NCBI RefSeq assembly: GCF_022179185.1 | Contig: NZ_BPQJ01000022.1 | Location: forward strand, 57,930 to 111,321 | Reading direction: 5' to 3' | DNA from: Methylobacterium frigidaeris | Lineage (GTDB): Bacteria; Pseudomonadota; Alphaproteobacteria; Rhizobiales; Beijerinckiaceae | Length of the DNA stretch: 53,392 bases | Shown here: positions 25,416 to 34,497 of the stretch, in pieces | Numbering within the stretch: position 1 is the stretch's first letter | How the letters are laid out: every line of letters begins with the position of its first letter | Translations under genes and position numbers: made by a program | The notes under the pieces: generated by a model | What the model was told of the DNA's origin: nothing | Seen by the model: the letters and a program-made list of their open reading frames with translations, nothing else | The model's database searches: none

Positions 25416-28266
25416 CTTCGCCGGCGGCCGGGGCGGCCTCGCCCGGTTCGTCCTTAAGGGCTCCCTTTTCCCCAAGGGATTCCTTGCCCGCGCCGCGGCG
25501 GCCCCGGTCGCTGCGGGGCAGGTCGGCCTCGAACACCGCCATCACCGCCCGGCGGATCGTCGCCTGGCGGTCGGGCTGGGTCACCTTGGTGCCGGTGAGG
25601 TCGGTGACGTAGAACACGTCGACCGCCCGCTCGCCGAAGGTCGCGACGTGGGCCGAGGTGATGTTGAGGTTGAGCCGGCCGAGCGCCGAGGTGAGGTCGA
25701 ACAGGAGGCCGGGCCGGTCGAGGCCGGAGATCTCCAGCACCGTCTCGCGGGCCGACAGCGCGTTGTCGATCGACAGGTCGGGGGCGACCTGGAAGGTGCG
25801 CGGCCGGTCCTTCACCGGGTGCTTGTCGGCGACGAGGTCGGCGATGCGGATCTCGCCCTTCAGCGCCCGCTCGATGGCGGTGGCGATGCGGCCGGCCCGG
25901 CGCAGCTCGTCCTCGTCGCGCTCGAAGGCCCGCGACAGGGTGATGGTGTCGAGCACGAAGCCGTCGGCCGTGGTGAAGATCTGCGCGTCGACGATGTTGC
26001 CGCCGGACGCCGCGCAGGCGCCGGTGAGGATCGCGAGCAGGCGCGGATGGTCGGGAGAATAGACGCAGAGCTCGGTCACGCCCCGCGACTGGTCGGTCTC
26101 GAAGGTGGTGGCGACGGTGTTGCCGGCCTCGGTCGCCGCCCGGATGAAGCGGGCGTTCTTGAGCTGGCGTCCGGCATCGACCTTGAGCCAGTAATGCGGG
26201 TAATGCCGGGCGGCGTAGGCGTCGAACTCCTCGGCGCTCCAGTCGGTCAGCTGCTCGCGCAGGCGCATCTGGATCAGCCGCACCCGGTCGGTGCGCGGGA
26301 TCTCCGAGCGGCCGCCCGACAGGACCATCTCGGTCTCGTAGTAGAGGGTGCGCAGCAGCGTCGCCTTCCAGGCGGTCCAGGTCCCGGGGCCGACCGCCTT
26401 GATGTCGGCGATGGTGAGCACGAGGAGCAGCTTCAGCCGCTCCAGGGTCTGCACCACGCCGGCGAAGGTCTCGATGGTCTTCGGGTCCGAGAGGTCGCGG
26501 CTCTGGGCCGTCATCGACATCAGGAGGTGATGCTCGATGAGCCAGGCGACGGTGCTGGTCTCGGCGGCGTCCAGCCCGAAGCGCGGCCCGAGCTTGCGGG
26601 CGACGGCCGCACCGGCGATCGAGTGGTCCTCCTTCCGGCCCTTGGCGATGTCGTGCAGGAACATCGCCACGTAGAGGGCGCGGCGGTTCTGGATCGTGCC
26701 GACGATGCGGTGGGCCAGCGGATGCTCGTCCTCCAGTTCCCCGGCCTCGATCTTGCCCAGCACACCGAGCGAGCGGATCAGGTGCTCGTCCACCGTGAAG
26801 TGGTGGTACATGTTGAACTGCATCATCGCGACGATGCGGCCGAAATCCGGCACGAAGCGCCCGAGCACCCCGGTCTCGTTCATGTGCCGCAAGACCGTCT
26901 CGGGGGCGTTCTGCGAGGTCAGGAGCTCGATGAACAGGCGGTTGGCCTCCGGATCGACCCGCACCATCGGGCCGATGAGGCTCAGGGACCGGGTGGCGAG
27001 CCGGCTGGCATCGGGATGGATCGCGAGGTCGTGCCGGTCGGAGAGCCAGAACAGCCGGATCAGGTTGACCGGGTCACGCTCGAAGGCGGCGTCGTCGCGC
27101 ATGTCGAGCCGGCCGGTATGGATGCGGAAATCGTCCGCCTCGAGGTCGGGCGCGCGGAAATGCTGCTTGAAGCGGCGCAGCCAGCGGTCGAGCACCGGCG
27201 GGCGCTTGGCGTGGCGCGCCTCCATCTCGGCGCAGACGATGGCGGTGAGGTCGCCGACATCCTTGGCGATCAGGAAGTACGACTTCATGAACCGCTCGAC
27301 CGCCGCGAGGCCGCCGCGGGCACCGTAATCCAGCCGCTCGGCGATGCGCGGCTGCAGCCCGAAGGACAGCCGCTCCTCCGAGCGCCCGGTGACGAAGTGC
27401 ATGTGGCAGCGCACCCGCCACAGGAACTCGTCGCAGCGCTGAAAAAGCCGGAACTCGTCGGGCGTGAACAGGCCAGCCTCGACCAGGTCCTCGGCCTCCT
27501 TCACCCGGAACGTGTACTTGGCGATCCAGAACAGGGTGTTGAGGTCGCGCAAGCCCCCCTTGCCGTCCTTGACGTTGGGCTCGACGAGGTAGCGCGAGGC
27601 GCCGCTCTTCTGCACCCGGGCGTCGCGCTCCTTGAGCTTGGCCTCGACGAACTCGGCCGCCGTGCCCTGCACCACCTCGCGGTCGAAGCGGGTCTCCAGT
27701 TCAGCGAACAGCGCCCGGTCGCCGAACAGGAAGCGCGATTCGAGGAGTGCGGTGCGGATCGTCATGTCGGCGCGACCCTCGCGCAGGCAATCGGCGACCG
27801 AGCGGGTGGCGTGGCCGACCTTCAGCTTGAGGTCCCACAGCACGTAGAGCATCGCCTCGACGACGCTCTCGCTCCAGGCGGTCTGCTTGTAGGGCAGGAG
27901 GAACAGGAGATCGATGTCGGAGCCCGGCGCCAGCAGGCCGCGTCCGTAGCCGCCGGTCGCCACCACGGCGATCTGCTCCGCCGCAGTCGGGTTGTCGGCC
28001 CGGTACAGCCGCTTGACCACCGCGTCGTAGATCGCCCGGATCACCGCATCCATCTGGCCGCAGATCAACCCGGCGCAGGCATGGCCGTCGCGCTCGGCCA
28101 GGAGCCGCCGCTCGGCCTCGGCGCGGCCCGCCTCGATGATCCGGCGCAGTTCCGGCACCAGCCGCTCGCGCAGACGCGTCGGGTCGCTCAGGGACTGGTC
28201 GATGCCGGCGAGCAGGTGCTTGAGGGCGGCGTCGGTGTCGGACGGGTCGATGGCGGGATCGGACAT
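25411..28266 (-). CDS. glnD: bifunctional PII uridylyltransferase/uridylyl-removing enzyme
   Basis: GlnD senses glutamine and uridylylates or de-uridylylates PII proteins, setting nitrogen status. This 951-residue protein has all the expected parts. The nucleotidyltransferase domain carries GGYGRG (105-110) and GSDIDL (115-120), followed by the PII-UTase middle domain with VKDGKGGLRDL. The HD hydrolase domain has FLHDIAKG near 538, and two C-terminal ACT domains start near 735 and 840 (LEISGLDRPGLLFDL). The last about 30 residues are a charged tail. The start is ATG 28266. It is divergent from ssuA, and grpE follows. This sensor may link to the nitrogen and amino-acid uptake genes elsewhere in the window. 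Confidence 0.96.
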   Translation of the reverse strand: MSDPAIDPSDTDAALKHLLAGIDQSLSDPTRLRERLVPELRRIIEAGRAEAERRLLAERDGHACAGLICGQMDAVIRAIYDAVVKRLYRADNPTAAEQIAVVATGGYGRGLLAPGSDIDLLFLLPYKQTAWSESVVEAMLYVLWDLKLKVGHATRSVADCLREGRADMTIRTALLESRFLFGDRALFAELETRFDREVVQGTAAEFVEAKLKERDARVQKSGASRYLVEPNVKDGKGGLRDLNTLFWIAKYTFRVKEAEDLVEAGLFTPDEFRLFQRCDEFLWRVRCHMHFVTGRSEERLSFGLQPRIAERLDYGARGGLAAVERFMKSYFLIAKDVGDLTAIVCAEMEARHAKRPPVLDRWLRRFKQHFRAPDLEADDFRIHTGRLDMRDDAAFERDPVNLIRLFWLSDRHDLAIHPDASRLATRSLSLIGPMVRVDPEANRLFIELLTSQNAPETVLRHMNETGVLGRFVPDFGRIVAMMQFNMYHHFTVDEHLIRSLGVLGKIEAGELEDEHPLAHRIVGTIQNRRALYVAMFLHDIAKGRKEDHSIAGAAVARKLGPRFGLDAAETSTVAWLIEHHLLMSMTAQSRDLSDPKTIETFAGVVQTLERLKLLLVLTIADIKAVGPGTWTAWKATLLRTLYYETEMVLSGGRSEIPRTDRVRLIQMRLREQLTDWSAEEFDAYAARHYPHYWLKVDAGRQLKNARFIRAATEAGNTVATTFETDQSRGVTELCVYSPDHPRLLAILTGACAASGGNIVDAQIFTTADGFVLDTITLSRAFERDEDELRRAGRIATAIERALKGEIRIADLVADKHPVKDRPRTFQVAPDLSIDNALSARETVLEISGLDRPGLLFDLTSALGRLNLNITSAHVATFGERAVDVFYVTDLTGTKVTQPDRQATIRRAVMAVFEADLPRSDRGRRGAGKESLGEKGALKDEPGEAAPAAGEA

Positions 28267-28439
28267 GGCAGCCGGGGTCGGGCCTGGGGCGTGAGGGAAA
28301 GCGCGCGGCCGGGGCCCGTCGCGTCACCTCCTGTTTCGCATCACGGCAGGCGGAAAGCCAACGCTTCCGCGCGGCGCACAGGCTCCCACAGGCCGATCCG
28401 TTCGATACAAAGGCTAATCCGCTTCATCGTCCGTATCGT

Positions 28440-28468
28440 TTGACACTCCGAACGGCGCGCCCTAGCTA
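28440..28468 (+). promoter_or_regulatory. sigma-70-type promoter of the ssu operon
   Basis: A perfect TTGACA (28440-28445) is separated by 17 nt from TAGCTA (28463-28468). This lies 52 bp before the ssuA start, in the gap between divergent glnD and ssuA. The spacing and -35 match make this the best promoter seen in the window. No CysB/SsuR-type operator was identified. Confidence 0.55.
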
Positions 28469-28520
28469 TGACGCCGGTCCGCCCGCACCCGGAAAGCCGG
28501 CGGCCAGTCAGGGAGAGACG

Positions 28521-29495
28521 ATGCGCATCCATCGCCGCGCGCTCATCGGCGCCGCCCTCGGGGCCGTCGGCCTCGCCGCCGCCGGAACGTCGGCCCTCGC
28601 GCAGGCCGCCAAGGAGGTGCGCCTCGACTGGGCGACCTACAACCCCGTCAGCCTCGTCCTCAAGGACAAGGGCCTGCTGGAGAAGGCGCTGGCGCCTCAG
28701 GGGATCACGGTGCGCTGGGTCCAGTCGCTGGGCTCGAACAAGGCCCTCGAATTCCTCAATGCCGGCTCGATCGATTTCGGCTCGACCGCCGGTGCGGCGG
28801 CCCTGCTGGCGCGGATCAACGGCAACCCGATCAAGGCGGTCTACGCCTTCTCGCGGCCGGAATGGACCGCTCTGGTGACCCGGCCGAATACCGGCATCGC
28901 CGCCGTCAAGGACCTGAAGGGCCGCCGCGTCGCGGTTACCCGCGGCACCGACCCGCACATCTTCCTGATCCGGGCCCTGCGGGGTGCCGGCCTCTCCGAG
29001 CGCGACGTGAAGCTGGTGCTGCTCCAGCATCCGGACGGGCGCACGGCGCTCGACCGCGGCGACGTCGATGCCTGGGCGGGCCTCGACCCGATCATGGCGG
29101 CGGCCGAGATCGAGAACGGCGACGTGCTGTTCCACCGCGACCCCGCAGCCAATACCTGGGGCGTGCTCAACGTCCGCGAGGATTTCGCCAAGCAGAACCC
29201 GGACCTGACCCGCACGGTGCTGACGGCCTACGAGGAGGCGCGACAAGCTGCCCTTTCCGACCCGCAGGAGCTGAAGCGCATTCTGGTTACGGCGACGAAG
29301 CTGCCGGAGCCGGTGGTGGCGCGCCAGCTCGAGCGCACCGACCTGTCGCAGCCGGTCATCGGCAAGGTCCAGGCCGAGACGATCCTCGATGCCGGGACAG
29401 CGCTGCTCGATGCCGGGGTGATCCCGGCCGGCACCGATGTCGGCGCCGCGGTCGAGGCCTTGATCGAGCCGCGCTTCGGGCCGGCTGCTCGTTGA
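28521..29495 (+). CDS. ssuA: aliphatic sulfonate ABC transporter substrate-binding protein
   Basis: This 324-residue periplasmic receptor of the SsuA/NMT1 family captures alkanesulfonates or related sulfur compounds such as taurine. The signal region has a twin-Arg pair (MRIHRRALIGAALGAVGLAA), cut after SALAQA. Conserved features are VRLDWATYNPVSLVLKDKG, FGSTAGAAALLARINGNPI, DLKGRRVAVTRGTDPHIFL and the late AINxW-like region as NTWGVLNVREDF. The start is ATG 28521, preceded by GGGAGAG. It heads the ssuA-ssuC-ssuB cluster, with six nt to the permease. The monooxygenase genes ssuD and ssuE are absent here, so exact substrate use is not settled. Confidence 0.87.
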   Translation: MRIHRRALIGAALGAVGLAAAGTSALAQAAKEVRLDWATYNPVSLVLKDKGLLEKALAPQGITVRWVQSLGSNKALEFLNAGSIDFGSTAGAAALLARINGNPIKAVYAFSRPEWTALVTRPNTGIAAVKDLKGRRVAVTRGTDPHIFLIRALRGAGLSERDVKLVLLQHPDGRTALDRGDVDAWAGLDPIMAAAEIENGDVLFHRDPAANTWGVLNVREDFAKQNPDLTRTVLTAYEEARQAALSDPQELKRILVTATKLPEPVVARQLERTDLSQPVIGKVQAETILDAGTALLDAGVIPAGTDVGAAVEALIEPRFGPAAR

Positions 29496-29500
29496 GGCCG

Positions 29501-30325
29501 ATGGAGGCTGCCCCGCTCCCCCTCGCGCCCGCGGCCGTGACGGCGCGGACGTTCCGCCTGCCCGGCGGGCGGGCCCTCGTCGGTCTCGTCCTGCCGCTGG
29601 GACTGGCCCTCGCCTGGGAGGCGGCCGTGCGGGCAGGGCTGGCGCAGGGGCGGCTGGTGCCGCCGCCGAGCCGGGTCCTCGCTACCCTGTGGGGACTCGC
29701 GGCGAGCGGCGAATTATGGACCCACGTGCTCGCCAGCCTGACCCGGGTCGCGGCGGGGTTCGGCTTCGGGGCGCTGGCCGGAATCCTGGTCGGGGCGGTC
29801 ACCGGCACCCTGCCGCTCGCCCGGCGCCTCGTCGATCCGAGCCTGCAGGCCCTGCGGGCGATCCCGTCGATCGCCTGGGTGCCGCTGTTCATCCTGTGGT
29901 TCGGCATCTTCGAGGCCTCGAAGATCACGCTGATCGCGGTCGGCGTGTTCTTCCCGGTCTATCTCGGGGTAGCGGGCGCCATCGCGGGCGTCGACCGCAA
30001 GCTGATCGAGGTCGGGCGCGTCTTCCGGCTCTCCCGTCTCGACCTCGCCCGCCGCATCCTGCTGCCGGCGGTGCTGCCCGCGACCCTGGTGGCCCTGCGC
30101 ACGGGCCTCGGCCTCGGCTTCATGTTCGTGGCGGCGGCCGAATTGCTCGGCGCCTCGGAAGGCCTCGGCTACCTCCTCCTCGACGGTCAGCAGCTCGGCA
30201 AGCCGGACCAGATCGTCGCGGCGATCCTGGCCTTCGCCGCACTCGGCAAGCTCTGCGACGCGGTGCTCGTGGGGCTGACGCAGCCGCTCGCCCGCTGGCA
30301 GGACACCGCGCGGGACACGCTCTGA
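29501..30325 (+). CDS. ssuC: aliphatic sulfonate ABC transporter permease
   Basis: This is a 274-residue inner-membrane permease of the SsuC/TauC type with about six helices, starting after a short Ala/Pro-rich cytoplasmic lead. Diagnostic stretches are LVPPPSRVLATLWGL, LRAIPSIAWVPLFILWFGIF, the ATPase-coupling loop EVGRVFRLSRLDLARRILLP and the ending with LLDGQQLGKPDQIVAAIL. The start is ATG 29501, five nt after the ssuA stop. It is co-transcribed with ssuB, which starts after a single base. Confidence 0.92.
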   Translation: MEAAPLPLAPAAVTARTFRLPGGRALVGLVLPLGLALAWEAAVRAGLAQGRLVPPPSRVLATLWGLAASGELWTHVLASLTRVAAGFGFGALAGILVGAVTGTLPLARRLVDPSLQALRAIPSIAWVPLFILWFGIFEASKITLIAVGVFFPVYLGVAGAIAGVDRKLIEVGRVFRLSRLDLARRILLPAVLPATLVALRTGLGLGFMFVAAAELLGASEGLGYLLLDGQQLGKPDQIVAAILAFAALGKLCDAVLVGLTQPLARWQDTARDTL

Positions 30326-30326
30326 C

Positions 30327-31109
30327 ATGCTGATTCTGGACCGGCTGTCGAAGACCTACGCCGACGGCACGCGGGCGCTGGCCGACCTGTCGCTCACGGT
30401 GCGGGCCGGGGAGATCGTGGCGCTGATCGGCGGCTCGGGCTGCGGCAAGACCACGTTGCTGCGCCTGATCGCCGGGCTCGACCGGGCGAGCGCCGGCAAT
30501 ATCAGCCTCGACGGCGAGGCGATCGCGGCGCCGCATCCGGGGGTCGGCATCGTGTTCCAGGAGCCGCGGCTTCTGCCCTGGCTCAACGTCGCCGACAACG
30601 TGGCTTTCGGCCTCGCCGACCTGCCGCGCCCTGAGCGCCGGGCCCGGGTGGCGCACGCGCTGGAGCGCGTCGGCCTCGCCGAGCATGCCGGGCGCTGGCC
30701 GCGCGACCTGTCGGGCGGCCAGCAGCAGCGGGTGGCGATCGCCCGCGCCTTCGTCGCCGCGCCGAAGGTGCTGCTCCTCGACGAGCCGTTCTCGGCCCTC
30801 GATGCCCTGACCCGGGCCGGCCTGCACCGCCACCTCCTCAGCCTGTGGGAGGAGAGCCGGCCGACCGTGCTCCTCGTCACCCACGACGTCGCCGAGGCGG
30901 TGGCGCTCGCCGACCGGGCCGTGGTGCTGCGCCCGAAGCCCGGCCGGATCGACGACACGATCGCGCTCCCCTTGAGCCGCCCGCGCCTTTCCTCGGCGCC
31001 GGGCAGCGAGGCCGCCGCCCGCACCATCCTGGCGAGCCTCGACCGCTCGCTGCGCCCGGAAGGCGAGCCCCACCGGGCGAAGCCCGACGCCTCAGCCCTG
31101 TGGTGGTGA
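30327..31109 (+). CDS. ssuB: aliphatic sulfonate ABC transporter ATP-binding protein
   Basis: This 260-residue ATPase powers the SsuAC importer. It has Walker A GGSGCGKTT (35-43), Q-loop FQEPRLLPW, signature LSGGQQQRVAIARA (about 129), Walker B VLLLDEPFSALDALTR (about 148) and the H-loop TVLLVTHDVAEAVALADR. These match SsuB/TauB. The start is ATG 30327, one base after the ssuC stop. The C-terminal tail after about 215 is loosely conserved. It is the last gene of the operon; OsmC starts 75 nt further on with its own ribosome-binding site. Confidence 0.93.
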   Translation: MLILDRLSKTYADGTRALADLSLTVRAGEIVALIGGSGCGKTTLLRLIAGLDRASAGNISLDGEAIAAPHPGVGIVFQEPRLLPWLNVADNVAFGLADLPRPERRARVAHALERVGLAEHAGRWPRDLSGGQQQRVAIARAFVAAPKVLLLDEPFSALDALTRAGLHRHLLSLWEESRPTVLLVTHDVAEAVALADRAVVLRPKPGRIDDTIALPLSRPRLSSAPGSEAAARTILASLDRSLRPEGEPHRAKPDASALWW

Positions 31110-31184
31110 GACCTTCGCCGTGAGCGCTGGCCGGTGACCGGGACGGGATGCTAAGCCGTGCGCCCATAAATGGGAGGACACCCG

Positions 31185-31694
31185 ATGGACGCCACCGAAC
31201 TGCGCTCGCTCCAGGCTCCGATCAAGGACCGCTACCGCTCCGACCCGGAGACGGCCGTCATCACCCTGAAGGCGCAAGGCTCGCTCGACGACGGCGGCAT
31301 CGCTTGCAAGGTCGAGACCGGCCGGGCGCTGGCGGTGGCCGGCTTGCATCCGGCGAGCGGCGGCTCGGGCGCAGAACTATGCTCCGGCGACATGCTGCTC
31401 GAGGCCCTCGTCGCCTGCGCCGGCGTGACCCTGAAGGCGGTGGCGACCGCCCTGGAGATTCCTTTGCGCAAGGGCCTCGTGAAGGCCGAGGGCGACCTCG
31501 ACTTCCGCGGCACGCTCGGCGTCGACAAGGGCGCGCCGGTCGGCTTCCGGTCGATCCGGCTGAGCTTCGAGGTCGATACGGACGCGCCGCAGGAGAAGCT
31601 GGATCAGCTCTTGAAGCTCACCGAGCGGTATTGCGTGGTGTTCCAGACGATCAACCAGAAGCCGCAGCTGGATGTGGTGATGACGCGGGGGTGA
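31185..31694 (+). CDS. OsmC family protein
   Basis: This 169-residue member of the OsmC/Ohr fold includes thiol peroxidases that reduce organic hydroperoxides. The two cysteines expected for the redox centre are present as C78 (ALVACAGVTLK) and C150 (TERYCVVFQTI). The strong ribosome-binding site GGGAGGA 6 nt upstream fixes ATG 31185. It belongs to the broad OsmC branch rather than to classical Ohr, so the natural substrate is uncertain. It sits after ssuACB; a shared transcript is possible but not needed. Confidence 0.88.
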   Translation: MDATELRSLQAPIKDRYRSDPETAVITLKAQGSLDDGGIACKVETGRALAVAGLHPASGGSGAELCSGDMLLEALVACAGVTLKAVATALEIPLRKGLVKAEGDLDFRGTLGVDKGAPVGFRSIRLSFEVDTDAPQEKLDQLLKLTERYCVVFQTINQKPQLDVVMTRG

Positions 31695-31848
31695 GGGGCG
31701 TCGGCTGGCCGCAAGAGCCTTGTCCCGAGCATTGGACGGGCATCCGCGCAGGATGACCGTCCATCAGACGAAGCACACTTCCTGAGTCGTCGCAGCGACC
31801 GCCCCTGACGACGGGAATGATGTTTGAGCGTCTGAAGATCGAACGAGC

Positions 31849-32244
31849 GTGCACGCAAAAAGTGTCGCAGTGGATCAGGATCGCAAGAAGCTGATCTCCA
31901 ACGAGCAGGCCAAACTGAGGGCTACCTACGTCAACGGAATCGCCATCGCGACATTCGCGCTCGGCTGCCTTGCCGCGCTGATCGCCGCGGGCGGCACCAT
32001 CCACGACTTCGACCCAGGGTTGGCGACCGGGATCCTACGCTTCCGGATCGACGCCTCCGGCGCCTCGCTCGTGATCTCCGTCGTTTGCTTCTTCCACCAG
32101 CGGGTTCCCACATTGGACCGCCAGACGCATGCTCCGGAGCCTCCAATGACGAGCTACCTGCCCCTGCTCGCCCTTCTCGTGGTTCCCGTCGGCGCCCTGA
32201 CCCTCGCCGTCTGGGCCTTCTGGCTCACGAAGCGCGCTCACTGA
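31849..32244 (+). CDS. small predicted membrane protein
   Basis: This protein of 131 residues (or 124 from GTG 31870) has hydrophobic segments at about 30-50, 69-87 and 102-127. The segment LISNEQAKLRATYVNGIAIA at residues 15-34 resembles the start of short Methylobacterium/rhizobial membrane proteins often labelled as putative amino acid transporters, without evidence for transport. Length exceeds those 70-residue proteins because of an additional C-terminal helix after a Pro/His-containing linker. The start is GTG with no strong ribosome-binding site, so the N-terminus is uncertain. It is convergent with the amino-acid ABC ATPase, 12 nt away. Function is unknown. Confidence 0.55.
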   Translation: MHAKSVAVDQDRKKLISNEQAKLRATYVNGIAIATFALGCLAALIAAGGTIHDFDPGLATGILRFRIDASGASLVISVVCFFHQRVPTLDRQTHAPEPPMTSYLPLLALLVVPVGALTLAVWAFWLTKRAH

Positions 32245-32256
32245 GCCGTCTCGCCC

Positions 32257-33039
32257 TCACTCCCCCCGCGCCAGGAACTGCCGGAACCGCTCCGACCGCG
32301 GCGCGGAAAACACCTGCTCGGATGGCCCGTCCTCCAGGATCCGGCCCTCGTGCAGGAAGACCACCCGGTGCGCGACGTCGCGGGCGAAGGCCATCTCGTG
32401 GGTGACCACCAGCATGGTGCGGCCTTCCTCCGCCAGCGCCCGCATCACCCGCAGCACCTCGGCGACGCGCTCGGGATCGAGGGCGGAGGTCGGCTCGTCG
32501 AAGAGCAGGACCCGCGGGTGCATGGCGAGGGCCCGGGCGATGGCGGCGCGCTGCTGCTGGCCGCCGGAGAGGTGGGCCGGGTAGTGGTCGCGCTTGTCGG
32601 CGATGCCGACCTTGGCGAGCAGCCCCTCGGCCTCGACGACGCACTCAGCCTTCTTGCGCCTCTGCACGTGGACCGGTGCCTCGATCACGTTCTCCAGCAC
32701 CGTGCGGTGCGACCAGAGATTGAAGCTCTGGAACACCATGCCGACCCGGGCGCGGATGCGGTCGACCTGGGCGCGGTCGGCCGGCACCCGGCCTCCGCGG
32801 CGCGCGCGCCAGGCCACCGCCTCGTCGCCGATCACGACCTCGCCGGCTTCCGGCACCTCCAGGAGGTTGATGCAGCGTAGGAGCGTCGACTTGCCGGAGC
32901 CGGACGAGCCGAGGATCGCCACCACCTCGCCCTCGCGCGCCGAGAGCGAGACGCCGCGCAGAACCTCGTTGCGACCGAAATGCTTGTGCAGGTCGCGGAC
33001 CGCGACGGCCTCGGGGCGGGTGGGCGAGGGGGCCAGCAT
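32257..33039 (-). CDS. polar amino acid ABC transporter ATP-binding protein (HisP/OccP type)
   Basis: This 260-residue ATPase belongs to a basic-amino-acid or opine-type importer. It has Walker A GSSGSGKST (44-52), the insertion with RIRARVGMVFQSFNLWSHRT that is typical of HisP/OccP, signature LSGGQQQRAAIARAL, Walker B RVLLFDEPTSALDPE and H-loop MLVVTHEMAFARDVAHRV. It is the last gene of a four-gene minus-strand cluster (binding protein, two permeases, ATPase), 15 nt after the hisM-like permease. Substrate is probably Arg/Lys/His or related, by family. Confidence 0.92.
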   Translation of the reverse strand: MLAPSPTRPEAVAVRDLHKHFGRNEVLRGVSLSAREGEVVAILGSSGSGKSTLLRCINLLEVPEAGEVVIGDEAVAWRARRGGRVPADRAQVDRIRARVGMVFQSFNLWSHRTVLENVIEAPVHVQRRKKAECVVEAEGLLAKVGIADKRDHYPAHLSGGQQQRAAIARALAMHPRVLLFDEPTSALDPERVAEVLRVMRALAEEGRTMLVVTHEMAFARDVAHRVVFLHEGRILEDGPSEQVFSAPRSERFRQFLARGE

Positions 33040-33054
33040 GGCGCGAATCCGGTC

Positions 33055-33765
33055 TCAGGCGGGACGGGCCACCGGGCGCGGGCGCAGGTCCGGCGACAGC
33101 CAGGCCTCGGCGAGCCGCAGGGCGCCGATGATCACGAAGGTGAGGGCGAGGTAGAACGCGCCGGCGCAGACGAAGACCTCCAGCGCCCGGAAGCTCTGGG
33201 CGATCAGCTTCTGGGCGATGCCGGTGATCTCCATGAGGGTGATGGTGGAAGCGAGCGAGGTCGCCTTGACCACCGAGATCACCTCGTTGCCGTAGGCCGG
33301 CAGAGCCTGGCGAGTGGCGAGCGGCAAGGTGACGCGGCGAAACAAGAGGACCCGCGGCATGCCGCAGGCGCGCCCCGCCACCAGCGCCCCGTTTGGCACA
33401 GAGAGGACCGCGCCGCGAAAGATCTCCGCCGTGTAGGCCCCGGTATTGAGGGCGAGCGCCAGGAGCGCGCACCAATACGGCTCGCGGAAGACGGTCCACA
33501 GGCCCCAGGCCTGCAGGGTCGGCCGGAACTGGCCGAGGCCGTAATAGATCAGGAAAATCTGCACCAGGAGCGGCGTGCCGCGGAACACGAAGATGTAGAG
33601 ACGGGCGAGCCAGTCCGCCGGCGCGACGCCCGAGAGCCGGCCCCAGGCGGCGAGCGCCGCCAGCACGCCGCCGAGGGCGACCGAGCCGGCGGTGAGGCTC
33701 AAGGTGAGCGGCACGCCGCCGAGCAGCGACCGGACGGTGGCTTCGAGGAACGCGACATCGATCAT
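33055..33765 (-). CDS. polar amino acid ABC transporter permease (HisM/OccM type)
   Basis: This is a 236-residue inner-membrane permease with about five helices. It carries the HisM/QM family marks LYIFVFRGTPLLVQIFLIYY and NTGAYTAEIFRGAVLSVPNG, and the coupling loop GRACGMPRVLLFRRVTLPLA. ATG 33765 overlaps the stop of the HisQ-like gene by four bases (33762-33765), so translation is coupled and the two likely form a heterodimer. The longer open frame upstream lies within the partner gene and is ignored. Confidence 0.92.
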   Translation of the reverse strand: MIDVAFLEATVRSLLGGVPLTLSLTAGSVALGGVLAALAAWGRLSGVAPADWLARLYIFVFRGTPLLVQIFLIYYGLGQFRPTLQAWGLWTVFREPYWCALLALALNTGAYTAEIFRGAVLSVPNGALVAGRACGMPRVLLFRRVTLPLATRQALPAYGNEVISVVKATSLASTITLMEITGIAQKLIAQSFRALEVFVCAGAFYLALTFVIIGALRLAEAWLSPDLRPRPVARPA

Positions 33766-34466
33766 CGGGCGCCCCGGCGGGCATGGGCCTCGGCCTTGGA
33801 GAACCCCCAGGTCGAGAGCGAGGTGATGGCCAGGTAGAGGGCACCGGCCGCGAGGTAGAAGGTGAAGGGCTGGCGGGTCGAGCCGGCGCCGACCTGGGCC
33901 TGGCGCAGCAATTCGACGAGGCCGGTGACCGAGACGAGGGCCGAATCCTTGAGCAGGATCTGCCAGACATTGCCGAGGCCGGGCAGGGCGTCGCGGGCGA
34001 CGAGCGGCGCCACGACCCGGCGCAGGATCAGCCCGCGATGCATGCCGACGGCGCGCGCGGCCTCGATCTGCCCGCGGTCGAGGGCGAGGTAGGCGCCACG
34101 GAACACCTCGGCCTGGTAGGCGCCCGAGATGATCCCGAGCGCCGCGACGCCGACCCCGAAGGCCGGCACCCCGACAAAGCCGGTGACGCCGAACAGCCCC
34201 GCGAACTGCCCGAGCGCCGCGCTGCCGCCGAAATACAGGAGGTAGATCACGAGCAGGTCCGGCACGCCGCGCAGGAGCGTGGTGTAGCCGTCGGCCGCGA
34301 GCCGCAGGGGCAGGAGGCCCGAGAGCTTGGCGCTTGCGGCGAGGCCGCCGAGCACGGCCCCGAGAAGAAAGCCGCACAGGGCCAGCGCCAGCGTGGTGCC
34401 GGCGGCCAGCAGCAGCGCGCCGCCCCAGCCGCCGGGCCCGAAACCGAGAAGGGTGAAGGCGCTCAC
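33762..34466 (-). CDS. polar amino acid ABC transporter permease (HisQ/OccQ type)
   Basis: This 234-residue partner permease begins MSAFTLLGFGPGGWGGALL, close to HisQ/OccQ starts. Family marks are YTTLLRGVPDLLVIYLLYFG, SGAYQAEVFRGAYLALDRGQ and the coupling loop ARAVGMHRGLILRRVVAPLV. The start is GTG 34466, 31 nt after the binding-protein gene. Its stop overlaps the next permease by four bases. Confidence 0.92.
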   Translation of the reverse strand: MSAFTLLGFGPGGWGGALLLAAGTTLALALCGFLLGAVLGGLAASAKLSGLLPLRLAADGYTTLLRGVPDLLVIYLLYFGGSAALGQFAGLFGVTGFVGVPAFGVGVAALGIISGAYQAEVFRGAYLALDRGQIEAARAVGMHRGLILRRVVAPLVARDALPGLGNVWQILLKDSALVSVTGLVELLRQAQVGAGSTRQPFTFYLAAGALYLAITSLSTWGFSKAEAHARRGAR

Positions 34467-34497
34467 GCGGATCCGGTCCCCGTTCGGTCGTTCGCCG

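Noticed and set aside
25336..28443. A 1035-codon open frame opposite glnD
   Set aside because: Its antisense composition comes from third-position GC bias. GlnD motifs on the other strand are unambiguous.
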